Shown piece after piece: positions 17,765-25,927 of a stretch of DNA of 64,000 bases. Position numbers and translations under genes: made by a program. Source of the DNA: Rhodospirillaceae bacterium. Its GTDB lineage: Bacteria; Pseudomonadota; Alphaproteobacteria; Rhodospirillales; Casp-alpha2. Each line of letters starts with the position of its first letter. The stretch's first letter is position 1. The DNA lies in NCBI GenBank assembly GCA_002706405.1, contig PALN01000066.1:25037-89036 (forward strand). The letters are read 5' to 3'. Below the pieces are notes generated by a model. The model made no database searches. It was not told where the DNA came from and worked only from the letters and a program-made list of their open reading frames with translations.

Positions 17765-18328
17765 CTACTGAACCAGCATTTCCTTGAACAGGACGTCCTT
17801 CACCTGGGCCGGCGCCGTCGCCGCCCGGACCCGGCGCAAAAGTTCCTCACGCAGGCGGTACATGCCGGCGGAACCCTGCAAATCCTCGATCCGGAGTTCC
17901 CGCAGATAGACCTGGAAGTTATCCATCACGCGGTCCTTCACGGCATCAATGATCAGCTTGTCCTGTTCACTCGCCACTTCGAGCGACACTTTCATTTTCA
18001 AGAACTGGGATTTGCGGCCGGACGTATTCAGGTTGACCAGAACTTCGGGCAGGTCATGGAACAGACCGACACCCTCCGGCGCCTCGCCCGACGCCACAGC
18101 CGAAGAATGATCCTTCCCGGTGATCATGGAGAGGACCGGCTCCAGCAGACCCGTGAAGAACGCCGCCGCGGCGCCGCCCACGACGAGCAGCAACACCGCA
18201 ACGATGATGATGAGCTTTTTCTTCTTGCTCTTGGAGGCACCGTCGGAAGCGCCGCCCTCTTCGCCGTCGGCGTCTTCGTCAGCGCCGCCGACTTCTTCGT
18301 TTTCCAGATCGTCGTCGTCGTCAGCCAT
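17765..18328 (-). CDS. fliL: Flagellar basal body-associated protein FliL
   Basis: 187 residues. A very acidic cytoplasmic N-terminus (about 1-32) precedes a KKKK stop and one membrane helix (about 38-60). The periplasmic FliL domain has LPEVLVNLNTSGRKSQFLKM, LEVASEQDKLIIDAVKDRVM and the C-terminal VKDVLFKEMLVQ. FliL surrounds the stator and supports torque. It is the first gene of the fliL-fliM run and faces the flgF promoter across a 465-base spacer. Confidence 0.95.
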   Translation of the reverse strand: MADDDDDLENEEVGGADEDADGEEGGASDGASKSKKKKLIIIVAVLLLVVGGAAAAFFTGLLEPVLSMITGKDHSSAVASGEAPEGVGLFHDLPEVLVNLNTSGRKSQFLKMKVSLEVASEQDKLIIDAVKDRVMDNFQVYLRELRIEDLQGSAGMYRLREELLRRVRAATAPAQVKDVLFKEMLVQ

Positions 18329-18652
18329 ATCCGGTGCAACCGTTTCCTAGCGTCCTGATCCCAAGTCTTGGCACTTTAAAATCAGGTCGTTAACAAGTCG
18401 TTGAGGCGGGAATAACAGGAATAAGGTGTCTGGACCGGATCAGCGGGCCCGGCCCCCAGTTACCGTCCCCCTGCGCGGCCCACCTGTCGGGCGCATACGC
18501 ATAACCCGTGCGCCAATCCCTCCCCCGATAGCATCAAAGCCCCGGCACTGCCAGCGACCCGGGCTCCAGGCCGGGCTCTAGGCAAGAAATACCCGGCAAA
18601 GGCTGCCAGCGGGACCCTGATTTTCCCGGTCTCCGCACCGCGAACATTTGTA
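18329..18652. other. Spacer upstream of fliL and flgF
   Basis: No gene is visible. An imperfect CtrA-like site, TTAACAAGTCGTTGA (18390-18404), has one mismatch to TTAA-N7-TTAA and lies 62 bases before the fliL start. The middle part is rich in C and G runs. I see no terminator. Confidence 0.4.
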
Positions 18653-18665
18653 TAACTTATTGATT
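18653..18665. promoter_or_regulatory. IHF-type site upstream of the flgF sigma-54 promoter
   Basis: TAACTTATTGATT matches the reverse of the IHF consensus WATCAANNNNTTR at every fixed position. It ends 19 bases before the -24 GG. The same kind of site occurs at the same place before flgE and flgI. IHF bends DNA so that an enhancer-bound activator can touch sigma-54 polymerase. Confidence 0.65.
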
Positions 18666-18683
18666 TTTCTGAATTTTAAAGTT

Positions 18684-18699
18684 TGGCACGCGGGCTGCA
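18684..18699 (+). promoter_or_regulatory. Sigma-54 promoter for flgF-flgG-flgA-flgH
   Basis: TGGCACGCGGGCTGCA has the -24 GG at 18685-18686 and the -12 GC at 18697-18698, exactly 10 bases apart. TGGCACG is a full -24 match. The expected start of transcription is near 18710, leaving a leader of about 85 bases before flgF. Sigma-54 control of middle flagellar genes is usual in this class. Confidence 0.85.
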
Positions 18700-18793
18700 A
18701 CAGGTTTGGCGGAAAGACTTGAAGTGCCTTTCGGATGAAGGTCCCGCCAAAGGGGCCACACCGGAAGAGAATGAATAGAACGGGAAAAATCAG

Positions 18794-19531
18794 ATGGAAA
18801 CCACAGCGGTCATTGCCGCTTCGCGCCAAGGCGCGCTCAGACGGCAACTCAATGTTGTCGCCAACAACTTGGCGAACATGAGCACCAACGGCTACAAAGC
18901 CGACCAGATGATGTTCGTTGAGCACGTCGTCAAAAGCAAAGGCGGCGAGCGGCTCATCAGTCCCAAGCTCACGTTTACCCGTGACCTGGCGACCCGGCTC
19001 GACACCACGGACGGCGCCATCGAAACCACGGGCAATCAGTTCGACATGGCGATCCGAAACGACGGCTTTTTCGTGGTCCGTGATCCGCAAGGCACCGAAT
19101 TCTACACGCGAAACGGCCAGTTCCGCCTGGATACGAACGGTCAGATCGTCAATCAGCAGGGATATCCGCTGCTGTCGAGCGGCGGCCAGCCGATCACCCT
19201 CGGCCCCAACGATGCCGAGATCAACGTCGCCCGCGACGGGACCATTTCAACAGAAAACGGTCAGCTCGGAAAAATCAGGATCGTGCGGTTCGAAAACCCC
19301 CAGGATCTGGTGCGGACCTCGGGAGCCTTATTCTCCTCGGACGCGCCGGCCATCGACATCCCCAACCCGGACATCATTCAAGGTGCCCTGGAAGGTTCCA
19401 ACGTGGAGCCGATCATGGAGATGGCAAAGATGATCGAACTGCACCGCAGTTACGAAAGCGCCAAATCCTTCATCGAACGCGAGGACGAACGCCAGAAGGA
19501 AATGATCAGAAGCCTGGTACGCGACGCCTAA
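18794..19531 (+). CDS. flgF: Proximal rod protein FlgF
   Basis: 245 residues. The N-terminal rod signature (LRRQLNVVANNLANMSTNGY) and the C-terminal helix (MIELHRSYESAKSFIEREDE) are both present, with the central FlgE/F/G-type beta region (NQFDMAIRNDGFFVVRDPQG) between. Length is normal for FlgF and shorter than FlgG. It is the first gene behind the sigma-54 promoter. Confidence 0.96.
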   Translation: METTAVIAASRQGALRRQLNVVANNLANMSTNGYKADQMMFVEHVVKSKGGERLISPKLTFTRDLATRLDTTDGAIETTGNQFDMAIRNDGFFVVRDPQGTEFYTRNGQFRLDTNGQIVNQQGYPLLSSGGQPITLGPNDAEINVARDGTISTENGQLGKIRIVRFENPQDLVRTSGALFSSDAPAIDIPNPDIIQGALEGSNVEPIMEMAKMIELHRSYESAKSFIEREDERQKEMIRSLVRDA

Positions 19532-19689
19532 GAACGCCGCCACGGGACCGACCGATTGGGCCGAAAGCCCGCGAAGACGACCACCGGCCAACCGCCGGAG
19601 CCAGACAACCTGCGGCTGACGCGCCGCATCGACGGAACGCACAACGCACAACGCCGGACCAACAACCGGCAAGCGAAAGGACGGGAAAA

Positions 19690-20475
19690 ATGAGATCGCT
19701 TGATATCGGCTCGACGGGCATGATTGCCCAACAGCGAAACGTCGAGGTCATCTCCAACAACCTCGCCAACATGAACACCACGGCCTTCAAGCGCCGGCGC
19801 ACGGAGTTTCAGGACCTGATCTATCAGGACTTGCGCCGCGTCGGCTCGACCTCGGCCGATAACGGCGCCATCGTGCCCACGGGCGTGCAGCTCGGTCTGG
19901 GCGTGAAAATGGCCGCCGTCTACCGTATCCACGAACAGGGCAACCTGTCGGCCACCGACAACACCTTCGATATGGCCATTCAGGGCAAGGGCTTCTTCCA
20001 GGTCCAACTGCCCACGGGCGAAACCGCCTATACCCGCGATGGCACGTTCCAGCTCAACGAGAACGGCCAAATCGTGACCCACGACGGATATCTCCTGGAC
20101 CCGCCGATCACGGTGCAGGACGACGCCATCGACGTGACGATCAACGCGTCGGGCGAAGTGCTGGTGAAAATCGAAGGCCAGGTGGATTTCTCGAATGCCG
20201 GTCAGATTCAGACCGTGAATTTCCAGAACGAACCCGGTTTGGAAGCCATCGGTAACAACCTCTACAAGGAAACTCCCGCCTCCGGTAACGCGACCGCCGG
20301 CAATCCGGGAACCGAAGGCTACGGCACCATTCTGCAGGGCTTCCTGGAAACCTCGAACGTGAACGCGGTGGAAGAAATCTCGAATCTGATCTCCGCCCAG
20401 CGCGCCTACGAAATGAACTCCAAGGTCATTCAGACCTCGGACGAAATGCTGGGAACGCTGACATCCCTCCGCTAA
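19690..20475 (+). CDS. flgG: Distal rod protein FlgG
   Basis: 261 residues, the canonical FlgG length. It begins MRSLDIGSTGMIAQQRNVEV with SNNLANMNTTAFKRRR, has NTFDMAIQGKGFFQVQLPTG in the middle, and ends with AQRAYEMNSKVIQTSDEMLG. It follows flgF after 158 bases that show no gene. A purine-rich ribosome site (AAAGGACGGGAAAA) precedes the ATG. Confidence 0.97.
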   Translation: MRSLDIGSTGMIAQQRNVEVISNNLANMNTTAFKRRRTEFQDLIYQDLRRVGSTSADNGAIVPTGVQLGLGVKMAAVYRIHEQGNLSATDNTFDMAIQGKGFFQVQLPTGETAYTRDGTFQLNENGQIVTHDGYLLDPPITVQDDAIDVTINASGEVLVKIEGQVDFSNAGQIQTVNFQNEPGLEAIGNNLYKETPASGNATAGNPGTEGYGTILQGFLETSNVNAVEEISNLISAQRAYEMNSKVIQTSDEMLGTLTSLR

Positions 20476-20562
20476 CCGGCATGAGAGTTGAGTAAGGCCA
20501 GAACGGCCCTGCCCACCCGCAAGGGATTGGAAAGGCCAAAAGGCTTTGGAAAGGAAAGTGAC

Positions 20563-21588
20563 ATGACCGCCCGCAATCTGTTCATCGCCGCCGTGATGGC
20601 CGCAGCACTGGTGCCGATCGCCACGCTGCCCGCGGCTGGCGCTGCCAAGAAATCGTCGCCCGCCGACGCGGCAGGGCAGAGCGAGAAGATGACCGCGCCG
20701 CTACTGCGGGATTCCGTCACCGTCGACGACAAAGTGGTCTATCTGGGGGATCTGTTCATCAACGTCGGCGAGAACGCCGACGCCGCGGTGGCCTATGCCC
20801 CCGCCCCCGGCGAGCGGGCCATCTTCGACGCCCGCTGGCTGTACCGGGTGGCGCGGGCTTACCGCCTGAACTGGCGCCCGCTGTCGGCCCGCCAGCAGGT
20901 CGTCGTCGAACGCGTCAGCCAGGTCATCGAACGGGCCGAAATCATCGACACCATCATGGCCGCCCTCTACGAAAAGGGAGCGGACCCGACCTCGGAACTG
21001 GATCTGTCGACCCAACTCACCCGGGTTCATATCGCCGGCTCCGCCTCCGCCACCATCGGGGTCGATGACATCACCTACGACTCCCGCAGCCAGCGTTTCG
21101 CGGCTGTCATCTCCATCCCCAAGGGCGATCCGGCCGGCGAACGGCTGCGCCTGACCGGTCGCCTGCATCCGGTCGTAAAGGTCCCCGTCGCCTCGAAGGT
21201 CATGGCACGCAACGACATCGTCACCGAACGTGACGTGAAATGGATCCGCGTCCGTGCCGACCGCATCATGCCGGACACGGTGACCAAGCTGGAAGACCTG
21301 GTCGGCATGTCGGCCAAGCGCGGCCTGCGCCCCGACGAAGTGATCCGCGTGTCCGACGTCGAACGCCCGATCCTGGTCGAACGCGGCTCACTGGTCACGG
21401 TGACCCTCAGCCATGGCCCGCTGTCCCTTACGGCGCAAGGCAAGGCGCTTGAGCGCGGCGCCCTCGGCGACGTGGTGCAGATCGTCAACCGGCGCTCCAA
21501 AACCGTGTTTGAAGGCGAAATCACCGGCCCCAGCCGGGCCAAGGTTCAAATCGCCGACATTCGCGAATTGGCGCAGAACAGCCGGTAA
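20563..21588 (+). CDS. flgA: P-ring assembly chaperone FlgA
   Basis: 341 residues from the ATG at 20563, preceded by GGAAAG. A longer frame from 20488 has no signal peptide at its start, whereas this ATG does (MTARNLFIAAVMAAALVPIA, cleavage near residue 28). The C-terminal half is the SAF-type FlgA domain, with PVASKVMARNDIVTERDVKW, VGMSAKRGLRPDEVIRVSDV and the closing VQIVNRRSKTVFEGEITGP. It works in the periplasm to help FlgI polymerise. The N-terminal half is long relative to short FlgA proteins. Confidence 0.93.
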   Translation: MTARNLFIAAVMAAALVPIATLPAAGAAKKSSPADAAGQSEKMTAPLLRDSVTVDDKVVYLGDLFINVGENADAAVAYAPAPGERAIFDARWLYRVARAYRLNWRPLSARQQVVVERVSQVIERAEIIDTIMAALYEKGADPTSELDLSTQLTRVHIAGSASATIGVDDITYDSRSQRFAAVISIPKGDPAGERLRLTGRLHPVVKVPVASKVMARNDIVTERDVKWIRVRADRIMPDTVTKLEDLVGMSAKRGLRPDEVIRVSDVERPILVERGSLVTVTLSHGPLSLTAQGKALERGALGDVVQIVNRRSKTVFEGEITGPSRAKVQIADIRELAQNSR

Positions 21589-21644
21589 CGGCACGAACGA
21601 AAGGACTTCGCCCCGCTGTTTAAGGGGCAGTTAGGAGAAAACCC

Positions 21645-22418
21645 ATGAACGGCTCGATCATCTCCCTCTCGCGTCAGCTGCTTCGGACCACCGCTCTGGT
21701 CACGTTGCTGGCGGGCACGGTCGCCGGATGCAACACCCTCACCCGCCTGTCCCAGGTTGGTGACGAACCGAAGATCACGCCGATCCAGAACCCGACGGCC
21801 CGCCCTGACTACAAGCCGGTCTCCATGCCCATGCCGTCGCCGAAGATCGCCGAACGCAACCCCAACTCGCTGTGGCGGGCCGGTGCGCGAGCCTTCTTCA
21901 AGGACCTGCGGGCCAAGCAGGTCGGCGACATCATGACCGTGCAGATGACCCTGGATGACAGCGCCAAGCTGGACAACAAGACGGAGCGCGACCGGGTCGA
22001 CAATGAATCCGCCAATATCACCAACCTGCTGGGCTTCGAAGGCGAATTGACCCGCTATTTGCCCGACGGTGTGAACCCGGCAGCCATTGCCAACTTCGGC
22101 AATACCCACGGCACCGAAGGCGACGGGTCCATCGAGCGGTCGGAAACCATCAGCCTGACCTTCGCCGCGGTCGTCACCCAGGTCCTGCCCAACGGCAACC
22201 TGGTCATCATGGGGCGCCAGGAACTGCGGGTGAACTCGGAGTTGCGCGAGCTCATGGTCACCGGCGTGGTGCGGCCCTCCGACATCGATTCCGACAACAA
22301 GATTTCCCACGAGAAGATCGCCGAAATGCGCGTCGCCTACGGCGGACGCGGCACCTTGAGCGAGCTCCAGCAGCCCCGCTGGGGGATGCAGCTTTGGGAC
22401 ATCCTGTTCCCGTTCTAA
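21645..22418 (+). CDS. flgH: Flagellar L-ring lipoprotein FlgH
   Basis: 257 residues. A lipoprotein signal peptide ends at the lipobox with Cys29 (TVAGC). The FlgH core includes NSLWRAGARAFFKDLRAKQV, ITNLLGFEGELTRYLPDG and the C-terminal VAYGGRGTLSELQQPRWGMQ. It forms the outer-membrane ring. It is the last gene of the flgF operon and is followed by a strong terminator. Confidence 0.96.
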   Translation: MNGSIISLSRQLLRTTALVTLLAGTVAGCNTLTRLSQVGDEPKITPIQNPTARPDYKPVSMPMPSPKIAERNPNSLWRAGARAFFKDLRAKQVGDIMTVQMTLDDSAKLDNKTERDRVDNESANITNLLGFEGELTRYLPDGVNPAAIANFGNTHGTEGDGSIERSETISLTFAAVVTQVLPNGNLVIMGRQELRVNSELRELMVTGVVRPSDIDSDNKISHEKIAEMRVAYGGRGTLSELQQPRWGMQLWDILFPF

Positions 22419-22492
22419 GCGGAGTATCCGCTCCACCGAACGGACAAAAGTTTCCCGTTCTAGGTTCGCTAACGAACCTGGATCAACTTCAA

Positions 22493-22523
22493 AGGCCGGC
22501 GCCCAGCGCCGGCCTCTTTTTTT
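22493..22523 (+). terminator. Rho-independent terminator after flgH
   Basis: A perfect 10-base stem AGGCCGGCGC / GCGCCGGCCT (22493-22502 with 22506-22515) with a CCA loop is followed by TC and a run of seven T. It closes the flgFGAH operon. Confidence 0.92.
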
Positions 22524-22859
22524 GGAATGGCCTTGTCCGCACAATCCCCGCCCCTGCGCCACGATTGGCGGCCGACGCATGGCGCCCATCCAGCTTGACT
22601 TCCCCGCGCCGTTTTCCTATGGCCATTACCATGAACACGGTCTTGCACTTCTGCGTCATTCTTCGCCGGCAGCATCCCCTCGCGGGAGGTTAGCCCCCGG
22701 CTTGGCGACGTCGCGTCCCCAGCCGTGGGGACCTGACGAATTGCCCCGTTGGACGGGGCAGACCTAATTCAGACGCGGCACCCGGATTTTTCAGACATCA
22801 CACGCAACGCATTCGGCGCGCGCATCCGTGCGCCGGCATCCTTTTCAGGGGATCCTGCA
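22524..22859. other. Spacer upstream of the rnk-like gene
   Basis: No coding sequence is convincing on either strand. A perfect 8-base hairpin, TGCCCCGT-TGG-ACGGGGCA, lies at 22742-22760 without a T run. I cannot point to a clear promoter. Confidence 0.4.
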
Positions 22860-23264
22860 ATGACCTTCGAAAACGCGACACAGTCCAAGCCGCCGATTAC
22901 CCTCGCCCGCAGCGACCATGACCGATTGTGGGGGCTTGCCGAGGGGGTGAGCGACAGAAACCCCGAGGTTTCCAGCCAGCTTCTCGCCGAACTCGACCGG
23001 GCGGAGATCGTTCCCGACGAACGGATCGACGCGAATGTCGTCCGGATGGGCTCGACCCTGCGCTTCACGACCGACACGGGCGAAGACCGAACCATCACCC
23101 TGGTGTTCCCCAGCGAAGCGGATATTTCAGCCGGCAAGGTGTCGATCCTCACCCCCATCGGCGCGGCGCTGATCGGTCTGTCAGCCGGCCAGTCGATCGA
23201 CTGGACCGCGCGTGACGGACAGGCCCACCGATTGACCGTCGAAAGCGTGAACGGCGGCGGATGA
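22860..23264 (+). CDS. rnk: Rnk/GreA-type transcription elongation regulator
   Basis: 134 residues from the ATG at 22860. An upstream extension of the frame to 22749 has no ribosome site. The C-terminal domain (about 45-130) is the GreA/GreB C-terminal fold: VRMGSTLRFTTDTGEDRTIT, LVFPSEADISAGKVSILTP and IGAALIGLSAGQSIDW. The short helical N-terminus replaces the GreA coiled coil, as in Rnk, which binds RNA polymerase. It is not a flagellar gene by family. It ends at a terminator shared with dksA. Confidence 0.87.
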   Translation: MTFENATQSKPPITLARSDHDRLWGLAEGVSDRNPEVSSQLLAELDRAEIVPDERIDANVVRMGSTLRFTTDTGEDRTITLVFPSEADISAGKVSILTPIGAALIGLSAGQSIDWTARDGQAHRLTVESVNGGG

Positions 23265-23309
23265 CGACGCCGGCAACGGCAGAACATCAGGTACAGTTCC
23301 GGGCATGGA

Positions 23310-23350
23310 AAAGCCGCGCGAACCCGGCCATCGGCCTTTCGCGCGGCTTT
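23310..23350. terminator. Bidirectional terminator between rnk and dksA
   Basis: AAAGCCGCGCGAA (23310-23322) pairs perfectly with TTCGCGCGGCTTT (23338-23350). T-rich ends follow on both strands, so it can stop both the plus-strand rnk-like gene and the convergent dksA. Confidence 0.9.
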
Positions 23351-23369
23351 TTACACGTTGCCCGGGGGA

Positions 23370-23786
23370 TTAGTCGTCCCGGTGGGTGCGTTCCATGCGT
23401 TCGTGGCGTTCCTGAGCCTCGATCGACAGGGTCGCGATCGGACGGGCTTCCAGGCGCTGGACGCTGATCGGCTCTTCCGTTTCCTCGCAATAGCCGTAGC
23501 TACCATCTTCGATACGCTTCAGCGCCTCGTCGATCTTGGAAATCAGCTTGCGCGCGCGGTCGCGGGTGCGCAATTCCAGCGCGCGTTCCGTTTCGATGGA
23601 CGCACGGTCGGCGATATCAGGCTCAACGATGCCGCCTTCCTGCAGAGACTGCAGGGTTTCGTTGGATTCCTCGAGCAATTCAGCCCGCCATTTCAGGAGC
23701 TTCCGACGGAAGTACTCCAGCATGACAGGATTCATGAAATCCTTATCTTTCTTTGGATTGTAGTCAGGCGGAACTGTAATTGTCAT
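23370..23786 (-). CDS. dksA: DksA-type RNA polymerase-binding factor, one-cysteine form
   Basis: 138 residues. The coiled coil (about 25-95) carries the acidic tip region (VEPDIADRASIETERALELR). In the globular domain the zinc-finger positions read GYCEETEEPI and later RPIATLSIEAQ, so only one of the four usual cysteines remains. Such Cys-poor DksA proteins occur in alphaproteobacteria and can work without bound zinc. DksA alters transcription initiation together with ppGpp. It lies just upstream of fliX on the same strand order. Confidence 0.93.
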   Translation of the reverse strand: MTITVPPDYNPKKDKDFMNPVMLEYFRRKLLKWRAELLEESNETLQSLQEGGIVEPDIADRASIETERALELRTRDRARKLISKIDEALKRIEDGSYGYCEETEEPISVQRLEARPIATLSIEAQERHERMERTHRDD

Positions 23787-23947
23787 TTCTTAGTCGTCTC
23801 CCCGGTTAAATGCCAGGTTGCCGTTTGTCGACGGGCGCGGAATATACGGACCAGAGCGCCTGAGGGCAAGGCATCATTTTCCCCGGCCTGGGGACAGGAA
23901 ACCCATTGATTTCAGAGAAATAGTCGACGGTGTCCGGGCGGGACGGG

Positions 23948-24376
23948 TTACCGGCTCAGCTTGGCCAGTTCAACCTCGGCACGAAGTTCGATCTCGTCGA
24001 TCAGGGCATTCAACCCCTGATCGTCGGACGTCGGGCGTTTTTCGCGGAGCGCCTGAGCCAACTCGATGACCTTTTCCTTGGGCAGACTACCCGTCAACAG
24101 GGCCAGCTGCAGATCTTCGAGGCGGTCAAGCAGCCGATCGCCCCGGGCCATCAACAGGCCTTTCGAACGGCCCTGGGTGGCGTCATCCGCCGCCTGCATG
24201 GCGAGAACGGCATCAACGCCGGCCACCGCCGCCCCCGACACCGTGCCGGCCGCCGGTTCCGGCGTGTCGGCGGTCGCGGCGCGAAGGTCGTCTGCAAAGG
24301 CATCCGACGACGATGCGCCCGATTTGCGCTTCGTCTTGTCGACGCCCTTGGCGGGACCGATATTGGATACCTTCAT
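23948..24376 (-). CDS. fliX: Flagellar assembly regulator FliX
   Basis: 142 residues from the ATG at 24374-24376. The frame continues to 24580, but the FliX N-terminus (MKVSNIGPAKG) begins here. The C-terminal half is helical with the family pattern RGDRLLDRLEDLQLALLTGS, then KVIELAQALREKRP and LNALIDEIELRAEVELAKL. In Caulobacter FliX couples basal-body assembly to the sigma-54 activator FlbD. This fits the three sigma-54 promoters in this window. FlbD itself is not in the window. Confidence 0.9.
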   Translation of the reverse strand: MKVSNIGPAKGVDKTKRKSGASSSDAFADDLRAATADTPEPAAGTVSGAAVAGVDAVLAMQAADDATQGRSKGLLMARGDRLLDRLEDLQLALLTGSLPKEKVIELAQALREKRPTSDDQGLNALIDEIELRAEVELAKLSR

Positions 24377-24654
24377 TGCTTGACCTTTCCCCGCGAAACT
24401 GACCGCGGCCCCGCAGTATGGCGCGCCCTTTATTGCCGGGCGGTTAATTTTTCGGAAATTCCGGGTACCGCACCAGCCATTCGCCTGCGCGTGACACAGT
24501 CTGGCCCATGGCACGGCAAAACACCAGACCATAGCCCGCCTTCGTGCACCGCCGTGGCGGCCTTCACAAACCTTGTTCAAGTATTTTCACGCCTCGTCGA
24601 CACGAGAACGAGAATGACTTGCAAACTCATAATCGGACCGTTATAACTGGCGCA
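24377..24654. other. Spacer between fliX and the iron transporter
   Basis: Divergent upstream region for fliX and the iron transport genes. No gene is convincing. The right end becomes AT-rich and runs into the Fur-like box. No clear sigma-54 promoter is seen for fliX. Confidence 0.4.
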
Positions 24655-24673
24655 AATATTGATAATCATTCGC
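24655..24673 (+). promoter_or_regulatory. Fur-like iron box
   Basis: The stretch with core GATAATCATT matches roughly 15 of 19 positions of the Fur consensus. It lies about 92 bases before the start of the ferric-iron binding protein gene. Iron-dependent repression is the natural reading. In alphaproteobacteria Irr or RirA may act instead of Fur. Confidence 0.65.
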
Positions 24674-24764
24674 AATCTCACCTTTGGCCAGGGATCGCGA
24701 ACAACCGTTCGACACTTACGAGCCTCTGGGATTTCACAACCAAACCAACGAAGGACTCTGACCC

Positions 24765-25829
24765 GTGGAAACCAAAATGCCACATTTGAAACGCCTGATT
24801 GCGACCGGTCTTGTCGCCGCAGCGACTGTCCTCGGCGCCACTACCTGGGCCCAGGCCGCCGACCAGGAAGTGAACCTCTATTCCTATCGCCAGCCGTTCC
24901 TGATCAAACCGCTCCTCGACGCCTTCACCAAGGAAACGGGGATCAAGGTGAACGTCGTGTTCGCCAAGAAGGGAATGCTCGAAAAGATCAAGGCCGCCGG
25001 CGACAACAGCCCCGCCGACGCGGTGCTGACCGTCGATATCGGTCGGCTGTACGCGCTTAAGGAAGCGGGCGTGCTGCAGGCGATCAAATCGGACACGCTT
25101 GAGAAGAACATTCCGGCCCATTTCCGTGATCCGGAAGGCATGTGGTTCGGCCTGACGTCCCGCGCCCGCGTGGCGCTGGTCTCCAAGGAACGGGTCAAGC
25201 CGGGCGAACTGACGTCCTACGAAGACCTGACCGATCCTAAATTCAAGGGACGCATCTGCATTCGCTCCGGCAAGAACGCCTACAACGTGGCGCTGATCGC
25301 CTCGATGATCGCCCACCATGGTGAAGAAGGCGCTGAAAAGTGGCTTCGGGGCGTGAAGGCCAATCTGGCCCGCAAACCTCAGGGCAATGACCGCGCCCAG
25401 GCCAAGGCCGTGTATGAAGGCGTGTGCGACATCGCCATCACGAACAACTATTACATGGGCAAGATGATGACCAACGACGAGAAGCCCGAGCAGAAAAAGT
25501 GGGCTGCCGCCGTTCGTCTGACCTATCTGAACCAGGGTGATCGCGGCAACCACATGAACGTCTCGGGCGCCGCCGTGACCAAGAGCGCCAAGCACAAGGA
25601 CGGCGCGGTCAAATTGATCGAGTTCCTGTCCGGTGACGCGGCGCAGAAGATCTACGCCGAAGACAATCAGGAATACCCGGTGAAACCCGGCGTTCCTTAT
25701 TCGAAGATCGTCCAGTCCTGGGGCGACTTCAAAGGCGACACGCTGTCACTCGAAAAAATTGCCAAGCTGCGGCCCGCCGCCTCCCGACTGGTGGACAAGG
25801 TTGGATTTGACGAAGGGCCCGGTAGCTGA
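24765..25829 (+). CDS. fbpA: Ferric iron ABC transporter, periplasmic binding protein
   Basis: 354 residues from a GTG at 24765 with GAAGGA nine bases upstream. An ATG four codons later is possible. A signal peptide ends near WAQAAD (about residue 32). The mature part starts with the FbpA pattern EVNLYSYRQPFLIKPLLDAF, and the twin tyrosines that bind iron lie in ITNNYYMGKMMT. It captures Fe(III) in the periplasm. It is followed by a terminator hairpin that may lower expression of the permease and ATPase genes relative to this one. Confidence 0.92.
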   Translation: METKMPHLKRLIATGLVAAATVLGATTWAQAADQEVNLYSYRQPFLIKPLLDAFTKETGIKVNVVFAKKGMLEKIKAAGDNSPADAVLTVDIGRLYALKEAGVLQAIKSDTLEKNIPAHFRDPEGMWFGLTSRARVALVSKERVKPGELTSYEDLTDPKFKGRICIRSGKNAYNVALIASMIAHHGEEGAEKWLRGVKANLARKPQGNDRAQAKAVYEGVCDIAITNNYYMGKMMTNDEKPEQKKWAAAVRLTYLNQGDRGNHMNVSGAAVTKSAKHKDGAVKLIEFLSGDAAQKIYAEDNQEYPVKPGVPYSKIVQSWGDFKGDTLSLEKIAKLRPAASRLVDKVGFDEGPGS

Positions 25830-25859
25830 GTCGTTCCTGAACGAACCAGCTGACAGAAG

Positions 25860-25888
25860 CGCTGCGGGGTTTCCCCCCGCAGCGTTTT
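25860..25888 (+). terminator. Terminator or attenuating hairpin after fbpA
   Basis: A 10-base stem CGCTGCGGGG / CCCCGCAGCG (25860-25869 with 25875-25884) is followed by four T. It lies between the binding-protein gene and the permease gene. Partial read-through would explain high binding-protein and lower permease levels. Confidence 0.75.
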
Positions 25889-25927
25889 CTGCTTTTGTGC
25901 CCTCCGCAACCTGGGAGTCCACACGCC

